A stretch of 64,000 nt of DNA from Daucus carota subsp. sativus (taxonomy: Eukaryota; Streptophyta; Magnoliopsida; Apiales; Apiaceae), in the NCBI RefSeq assembly GCF_001625215.2, contig NC_030389.2:41777454-41841453 (forward strand), written 5' to 3'. Position 1 is the stretch's first letter. Each line of letters starts with the position of its first letter. Below the pieces are notes generated by a model. The model had not been told where the DNA came from. It saw only the letters and a list, made by a program, of their open reading frames with translations, and did not search any database. The translations under genes were made by a program, and so were the position numbers. This document shows positions 47,866-64,000 of this stretch, piece after piece.

Positions 47866-49663
47866 GCAAGCTTTGCCAAATCTTATAATAAATAAATGTG
47901 TTAATCAATTTTGATTGTACTAACATTTAATGCACTGGTTTGTTTCACAAGTGACTAGTACTGATCTTCATCTTTAGACTTTCTTTACAATACAAATGTC
48001 AATCATGTTGGGAACATAGTTGTTGCTTCAAATGTTATAAGCCTAAAAATCTTTGAACTTTATTTCTCATTAGGACTTAACATATTAATGAAATTATTCC
48101 AATTTTATGGTGGATTTTAGATGTCTTTTATACTGTTGATTTTTTTTTATTGTTGCTTGATCACTAAAAGTGGATCATGCTTGATTCCGATGAATTGATT
48201 TCAATTTTAAATTATTTGTCCAAAAGACAAAATGATGAGGAACATAGAAATTGAAAATCTAAGACGTCCATAACTTCTCACCTAGCATTTGAAATAATGA
48301 GATTGGATTTTAGAGTATATATCCAGACTACCGTGCATTTTAAATTAAAATAGATTGATTCTCAATTAGGTAATTAAGATAAATCCATCATCTCAAATGA
48401 AAATGATGATCCAACATATCATTAGCATTAAATAATTCTTTGGAAATAAAATTTCACTAAACAAACCAACAAAATACAGGTATTATACATTCTTCTAATA
48501 ACTCATACGAGGGGAAATTGGTTTTGGTGATTTGCCTCATACGCATTTCCCTTGATTTCAAACTTTTGTTGTATAGTTTTCCGACTTTAACATGTTACAT
48601 AAGTCTAGTTGGTCCAAATTTCACATCAAATATTAAAAACAATACATAAAAATTTGGATGCTGTTCTAGTGAAATTCCGAAATAAAATTTCACTATACAA
48701 ACCAACAAAATGTAGGTACTATACCTTCTTCTTCCGCATGTATCAACTCAAATTAAAGAGAAATTGGTTTTGGTGATTTGACTCTTACGCACACATTTCC
48801 TCTAATTTCAAAATTTTGTTGTAATTTAAGTCTTCCGAGTCTACCCGTCAAATAAGGCTAGTCGGTCCAAATTTCAAATCAAATATCGAAATAATTTAAG
48901 TAAACCGCATGACGTACAAAATAGAATACATAAATCCTTCAAATAGAAGACAACTATTTTTTACTTGCCGGAACAAATCTTCTTTACCTGAATGTGACCT
49001 TCAATGCTCTCAAGTTTACCTCTATTAATTTTGAAATCTAAATGAAAATTATGTCTAATATTCGGATGATGCAAGTACAAATTTGCATGCAGGACTGAAA
49101 TATAATTATATTTATGAACTTTCAACAGCACATCATTACCTGAATATTAGACACAATTTCCATTTATAGTTAATATCACAATCTAAATTAGCATTTGCAT
49201 TACATACAAATGTGATACAAATATACACAACATAAACCGTGAACCTTTTTAATATTATTATATAAAAAAATTAACAATTTAACTTTTTTTTATTCAATTT
49301 GATACTAAATTATTCACATATATAACATCACAGCATGTGAATATTTAAATGATTCTCAATCAAAATGTTGAAAAATAAAATAAATATACTTCAAACAAAT
49401 ACTCATGTATACATGACATTACCTTTAACACATGTGGTTGAAAAAAAAACACACCAATAATATACATGTACTCAGAGAGTCTATGCAGCAGGCACAAACC
49501 AAATCCTAATGCCGGTGGTGCAAGCTACTTAACTGTCGACATATATTTTGTCAAAGAAATTGAGTGAATAAATTACACACACAGCAGATCTACTTGAAAA
49601 AATTAAAACCCATGCAACCCGATACCGATATACATTGCTTATAAGGAAGATGTACATAGCAAC

Positions 49664-54055
<4,392 letters not shown>

Positions 54056-54975
54056 TCCGTCCACCACACAGATTGCAGTGACTCCCGGTAGCTCTAAAGT
54101 AAAGCATACATGTAAAACAAAATTATCAGAAAAGCATTACACATCATGGACTGCATGCTTTTCACTTAAATCGTCAAACGAGAAATCACACACAACCAAA
54201 AATGACATAAACTAGCATCAACAACCGTGTAAGAATACGTCCATAGTGCCTATTGCAGTTAGCATCTCTACTATCGAATAATCAATTCGCAGACTAGATC
54301 AATATATCGTCATTTCATCGACCACGTAAAGCATCATAAAACAGTCATTCCCAAACTTACGCCACACAGTACTATACTCATTCTGTTATGCATAACATTC
54401 TTCTTAATGTTAATCATTAATAAACACCAATGAATCAGTATTCAGAAATATAGTCGTGATTTTATAAAATCACACGAATTTCAAAACAAATATATCGTTC
54501 CACCACTCATTCCGGAACTTAAGCCACATTATACTATACGCCTAAAAATAACGATAACTGAACCAACTACACAGCTCATCACATCCTTATTAAAGCTAAC
54601 AAACATTTATGAATCAACATCAAACGAATTTCTCATGATTTTCTATGTACATTACACTGTTCCATTACATAAAATTAACAAAATATCCTAATTAAACAAT
54701 TATTCAAACAAAAAACCGCAATCAAAACGTAAACAAACTAAAATTTTAATCAAACAATGAAATGACAAATGCTGCTACTGATATTCAAGATCAACAGAAT
54801 CACATACAGTAAGAGTTGATGTCTAATTGAGAAATGTAAAGCAAAGCATAGGAAGAGAGCGATGGTGAGAATGTACCTGACTGTGAAGCGATAATTTCGG
54901 AGAAAAACACACACAAAAAGTGGAGACTGTGTGTGAGGAGAAAATATAGCAAGGCTAATTGTGTTTGTTGGTGCA

Positions 54976-54983
54976 TAGGGTTA
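54976..54983. promoter_or_regulatory. Telo-box-like motif upstream of CDKA copy A
   Basis: TAGGGTTA (TAACCCTA on the gene strand) about 100 bp upstream of the 5' UTR exon donor. Telo-boxes are frequent in promoters of plant cell-cycle and ribosomal genes. The same motif and flanks are kept in copy B (62793-62800). Confidence 0.5.
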
Positions 54984-55184
54984 GATAACCGGGTGACCGG
55001 GTCATTTGTACTGACTAGTCAAAAAGCAAATTTGGAAGGGACCATTGTCAAAATTCAAGTCAACTTAATCAAGGTTTGGTTGGAAATTTTTGGATAATTC
55101 GATTAATTTAATGAGTTTTGGACAAGTGACAACTGATAGTATTACTTGTTTTCTTGTAATTTTGTGGGTTTAAATATAGGAAAA

Positions 55185-55352
55185 TGCTTGGCGCACATAA
55201 TTGTGTACAAAAATATGTACATAATGATATGTGGTGGATTTTAATTGGATGGTCCCCCTGCATTTACACCAACCACCCCAATTAAAATCCACCACATCAC
55301 TTGCCACATCATTATGTACAAAAATTCTGTACACAATTATGTGAACCTAGCA
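55185..55352. mobile_element. Fold-back MITE between the CDKA copies
   Basis: A 168-bp near-palindrome: left half TGCTTGGCGCACATAATTGTG..GTGGTGGATTTTAATTGG, right half CCAATTAAAATCCACCAC..CACAATTATGTGAACCTAGCA, with a central loop of about 25 bp. No clear target duplication. No ORF. Confidence 0.75.
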
Positions 55353-55802
55353 CCACTCTTAAATATATTGGTAAGAGATAAATATTGGAGTAATTAAAAC
55401 ATTATTGACAAAAATGTGTTGAATAATTTAGGTAAAAGACTCTTTAATAATAGTAACTCAAAATAATCATTACTCAAATTAGGGCTCTTGACACAAAATA
55501 TCAAATTTTGGAATCTGTTCAAATTGTCAAATTTCTTCAAGATTTAATGTTTGAACATTATACTAATATTCAAATGCGCCGTGTCAATGAGCTTAAGAAG
55601 ATTTTCGCGAATATCGATGTTAGTGATAGTGGGAAAAGGACAGAAATATTAATATTTTGGAGTTCGAAAATTTTCAGAAGAAGGATTTATTCATGTTGCC
55701 AAGCATAAGCAAGCATTGTGTATTATAACGTACAAGCAATAATTAGTTTCAGTTTATTAATGTTTTTTTACAAATATTTCAAATCGTTAAAATTAAACAA
55801 AT
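55353..55802. other. Spacer between CDKA units, no gene seen
   Basis: About 450 bp of AT-rich unique sequence. A 66-codon ORF at 55508-55708 on the plus strand resembles no known family. Confidence 0.4.
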
Positions 55803-55810
55803 TAAAAGAT

Positions 55811-56215
55811 AGAGTTAAATTCTATGGAGTACATAAAAACATTGGAGTATTGGAGTACAAATCATAATTTTTTGGTTTGATCCTATATAATATCTTTGAT
55901 TATCCAAATTTTGATATAATCTATCATTTATAAGTTCTCTTGCACATAATTGTCAATTAATCATTAATATATTTCAACTTTAACAAGTATTAAGATTATT
56001 GTTCTGCTTATTAGTTATATTCCTATGATTTATAAAAGTAATTATTCTACCATTTGATCACGATGTTTATGTTGCAGAACATAATGTGCAGGTTGTCAAA
56101 TATTTACAAATATTATTGGACAAAAATAATTGAAATTTAGATGACTAGATTACATTTTATCAAACTTTGTACTCCAATACTCCAATTTTTTTTGTACTTC
56201 ATAGAACTTAACTCT
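55811..56215. mobile_element. Non-autonomous DNA transposon with long TIRs and 8-bp duplication
   Basis: A 405-bp element with inverted ends of about 50 bp: left AGAGTTAAATTCTATGGAGT..TTGGAGTATTGGAGTACAAA, right TTTGTACTCCAATACTCCAA..ATAGAACTTAACTCT. It is flanked by TAAAAGAT (55803-55810 and 56216-56223); adding one T gives a possible 9-bp duplication. Long TIRs plus 8-9 bp suggest a Mutator-like or hAT derivative. No ORF of note. Confidence 0.8.
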
Positions 56216-57281
56216 TAAAAGATATTATATTTGATTACGTTGAATCATACGACGCTGAGATTCAACACATACGTGATGATGTTGTCACAATGTCACCCAG
56301 TTGAGTAATAGGAGACTCTTCTTGCATGAGAGAATTTCATTACTAGGAAAAAAATACAAATGTCTGAAGGTAGGCCTGCAACAAATCGAAAAAAAGAGGT
56401 CTGTAGTAAAAAACAAGAGTTTTTTTTGAAGTTGGTATGAATTTATTTCAATTTCAAATTATGTCCAGAACGACAAAAAATGAGGAACATGGCATTTGAA
56501 ATTCTAAAAAGTCCGTAACTTTTCACCTGACATTTGAGATAATGAGATTGGACTTTGAAGTATATATATCTAACCGACCGTGAATTTTAACTCAAATCGG
56601 ATTGGTTTTCAATTAGGTAATTAGGAAACATCCATCATCTCAAATGAAATGAAATGATGATCCAACATGCCATGAGCATCAAGTAATTCTTCTAAAATTG
56701 ATGGATGAAAATATATTCTACTCTCTTCCCTAAAACTTCACTAAACAAACCAACACAACACAGGTACTATACCTTCTTCCACATATATCAACTCAGATGA
56801 CTAAATGAGGGGGGAATTGTATTTGCTGATTTACCTTTTACTTACGCCTAAATGCACATTGCCCCCTGATTTCAAAATTTTGCTGTAATTTAAGTTTTCC
56901 GACTCTACCCCGTCAAATAAGCGTAGTTGGTCCAAATATCAAATCAAATACTGAAAACAATTCAAAGGAATTTGCATGACGTAGAAGGTAAAGTACACAA
57001 ATCCTTCAAATAGAAAACAACTCTTTTTTAACTTCATCCAGCATGTGGTTGGGAAAAAAAAACACCAATAATATACATGTACTTAACAGCAGTCAGTCTA
57101 TGCAGCAAGCACAAGCCAAATCCTAATGCCGGTGGTGCAAGCTACTTAACTGTTGACAAGAATTTTGTCAAAGAAATTGAGAGAAAAAATTACACAAACA
57201 GCAGATCTACTTGAAAAAAATTAAAACCCATGCAACCCGATACCGATATACATTGCTTATAAGGAAGATGTACATAGCAAC

Positions 57282-61887
<4,606 letters not shown>

Positions 61888-62792
61888 TTGGTCCACCACA
61901 CAGATTGCAGTGAGTCAAGATAGCTCTAAAGTAAAGCATACACGTAAAACAAAATTGTCAGAATAGCATAACAGCAATGAATATGCGTTTCACATAAATC
62001 GTAAAACAAGAAATCACAACTGTGTAAAAAGACACCCATAGTGCCTATTGAAGTTAGCATCTCTGCCATCGAATCATCAATTCTCAGACTAGATCAATAT
62101 ATCATCATTTCATCAACCACGATCAGCATCATCATAAAACAGTCATTCCCAAACTTACGCCACACAGTATACTCATTCTGTTATGCATAACATTCTTCTT
62201 AATGCTAATCATTAATACACACTAATGAATCAGCAATCAGATATATAGCCGTGGTTTCATAATATCACACGAATTTCCAAACAAATATATCGTTCCACCA
62301 CTCATTCCGGAACTTAAGCCACATTATACTATACGCCTAAAAATAACGATACCTGAACTAATCACACAGCTCATCACATTCTTATTAAAGCTAGCAAACA
62401 TCTATGAATCAACATCACATGGATTTCTCATCATTTCTCTGTACATTATGCTGTTCCATTACATAAAATTAACAAAATATCCTAATTAAACAATTATTTA
62501 AATATAAAACCGCAATCAAAACGTGAACAAACTAAAATTTTAATCAAGTTACTGTAACTCATCATATCAAACAATCTAATGACAAATGCTGCTACTGATA
62601 TTCAAGATCAACATAATCACATACAATAACAATTGATGTCTCATTGAGAAATACAAAGCACAGCTAATTTCGGAGAGAGTGATGGGGAGAATGTACCCGA
62701 CTGTGAAGCGATAATTTCGGAGGAAAAACACACACAAAAAGTGGAGACTGTGTGTCTGTGTGCGAGGACTGAGGAGTGTGTTTGTTGGTGCA

Positions 62793-62800
62793 TAGGGTTA
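62793..62800. promoter_or_regulatory. Telo-box-like motif upstream of CDKA copy B
   Basis: TAGGGTTA in the same setting as in copy A, about 95 bp upstream of the 5' UTR donor. Its retention in both copies suggests the proximal promoter was duplicated with the gene. Confidence 0.5.
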
Positions 62801-62899
62801 GACAACCGGGTGACCGGGTCATGTGTATTGACTATTGTCAACATTAAAGTCAACGTTCTATGAGTTTTTAATTTGTGATTAGATTAAAAGTGTTTGATT

Positions 62900-63035
62900 G
62901 AGCACGATCGATAGCCCGGTGGTTAAGGGCTTATCCTCTGTCGTCCCAGGTCATGGGTTCGACTCAGGCTCATCCCGGAAAATATCTTAGAACGGATACT
63001 CACTTTGTTAGGCTATAAGTCATATTAGTCAAAAA
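62900..63035 (+). mobile_element. tRNA-derived SINE with target-site duplication
   Basis: About 136 bp with a Pol III A-box-like motif (ATAGCCCGGTGGTTAAGG) and a B box (GGGTTCGACTC) some 35 bp later, then a tail region and an A-run. It is flanked by the same 14 bp, AAAAGTGTTTGATT (62886-62899 and 63036-63049). Pol III boxes, a 3' A-run and a variable-length duplication together define a plant SINE. It has inserted about 70 bp outside the CDKA duplication unit. It is not a tRNA gene: the cloverleaf cannot be completed. Confidence 0.9.
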
Positions 63036-63099
63036 AAAAGTGTTTGATTTATTTCCAAAATCGCGCCCCTCCCCCAAAACCACCGGTGAGCAAGAAACT

Positions 63100-63420
63100 A
63101 AGGGGCTGGTATTGTATCATGATTTTTAATGACTTTTATTGACTTTTAAAATCTAGGTGTATTCAATTACAACTTTTAAATACTCTTTAAAAGTAAAGAG
63201 GTATTGTATCAGGATTTTTAAAAAATCTTTCAAAGTTTGAGGTATTGAATTACAACTTCTAAAGAGTTATTAAAAGTCAGTTGTTATTCAATATATCAAT
63301 GACTTTGGTGGAAAAATATAATTGATAGACTTTTAATGACTTTCTATGAAAAATTGCATATATTTTTTCAGAAAATTGTCATGCCATTCTTGAAAAGATT
63401 TGACATGACTTTATCTTCAC
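63100..63420. repeat. Partial MITE-like sequence
   Basis: Starts GGGGCTGGTATTGTATCATG and contains repeated GGTATTG(A/T)AT(T/C)ACAACTT words, reminiscent of the GGGGTGTATT MITEs at 6507 and 37825. I found no matching right end, so it may be a truncated or diverged relative. Confidence 0.4.
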
Positions 63421-64000
63421 TCAATTAACCGGTCGCTCCAACCTAGGGTTCATCCTCTGCGAAAAGTCTCTCCAATTCATCCTCTGTGAAAAAAGTTCCT
63501 TTTCTTCTCTATTATGATTCTTTATTATCATTGTGTTTGCTGTATTGCCATCAATAGTGGTAGTATTAGTGCCCAGATATTGAAGGATATTTCACTGCAG
63601 AGGACTGCTACATCAGTAATCTAGCTCTCCACACCTGGAAGATGAAAAAGAATGCATAAGGTTTATGACGAGTGACAAGTGCAACATGTGCTTTTACAAG
63701 CCACAAAGGATACGAGTAATTCACCTGTACTTGACCACTTGTTGCTTCATTAGCAAGCGTTGATTTTTAATATTACCTTCCGCACAGTAATGATACAAAG
63801 AAGAGTAAATGCCTGGGTAATGTTTTGCATAGTTTGGATTTTTTTTGCCTTTGTTAAAGATAATATGATACAAGATCACAATTAACATTATGTTTATAAA
63901 TATGATTCAATAAACAGTATTATAGTATATATAATACAACAATAATACCTTGTACACTCGACTTTGTAGTCGCCAGATTTGTGAACATACACCCAACTTG
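63421..64000. other. Window end, nothing recognised
   Basis: About 580 bp of AT-rich sequence. No ORF or RNA gene I can support. It may be a promoter or intron of a gene outside the window. Confidence 0.4.

Noticed and set aside
62905-62975. tRNA gene
   Set aside because: A- and B-box-like motifs are present, but no acceptor stem or cloverleaf closes, and the unit has an A-run and target duplication, so it is a SINE.

Overview
This is nuclear DNA of a flowering plant, most likely a eudicot. The evidence is split genes with GT-AG introns, AT-rich intergenic DNA full of MITEs, and plant-only families: DUF810 UNC-13-like, amine-oxidase/CFA-synthase fusion, CCT-motif, chloroplast two-RRM protein, SUVH2/9 and PSTAIRE CDKA. 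I cannot name the species. By joining exons at GT/AG sites with a conserved reading frame I rebuilt eight complete protein-coding genes.

Layout: a PIF/Harbinger-like MITE (100-467); a UNC-13-like gene (-, 791-4710, 5 exons, 1010 aa); a MITE cluster (5.6-6.9 kb); a cyclopropane fatty acid synthase gene (+, 7546-16976, 24 exons, 869 aa); a convergent CCT-domain gene (-, 17789-19987, 411 aa) with a 24-codon upstream ORF; a gene-poor stretch (20.6-26.4 kb); a small unknown-function gene (+, 26430-32413, 187 aa) whose start codon is split by an intron and whose 4.4-kb second intron holds a large interrupted palindrome; a chloroplast RNA-binding protein gene (+, 33574-36983, 293 aa) with a pogo-like element in intron 1; a SEC20 SNARE gene (+, 38445-41831, 293 aa, ending HDEL); an intronless SUVH2/9 gene (-, 43288-45228, 646 aa); a repeat-rich stretch (45.4-49 kb); and two intact tandem CDKA genes (-, 49664-54055 and 57282-61887, 294 aa each) inside a segmental duplication of about 6.4-6.8 kb. 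A tRNA-derived SINE lies at 62900-63035. The last kilobase shows nothing I recognise beyond a MITE-like fragment.

The genes do not form one pathway; this is an ordinary euchromatic plant gene island. The most interesting items are the tandem CDKA pair, the intronic palindrome whose arms record MITE insertions against preserved empty sites, the pogo remnant ending in a PCNA-box-like motif, the split start codon, and the CCT-gene uORF. I saw no CRISPR array, rRNA, confident tRNA gene or prokaryote-type operon, and no clearly new biological system.
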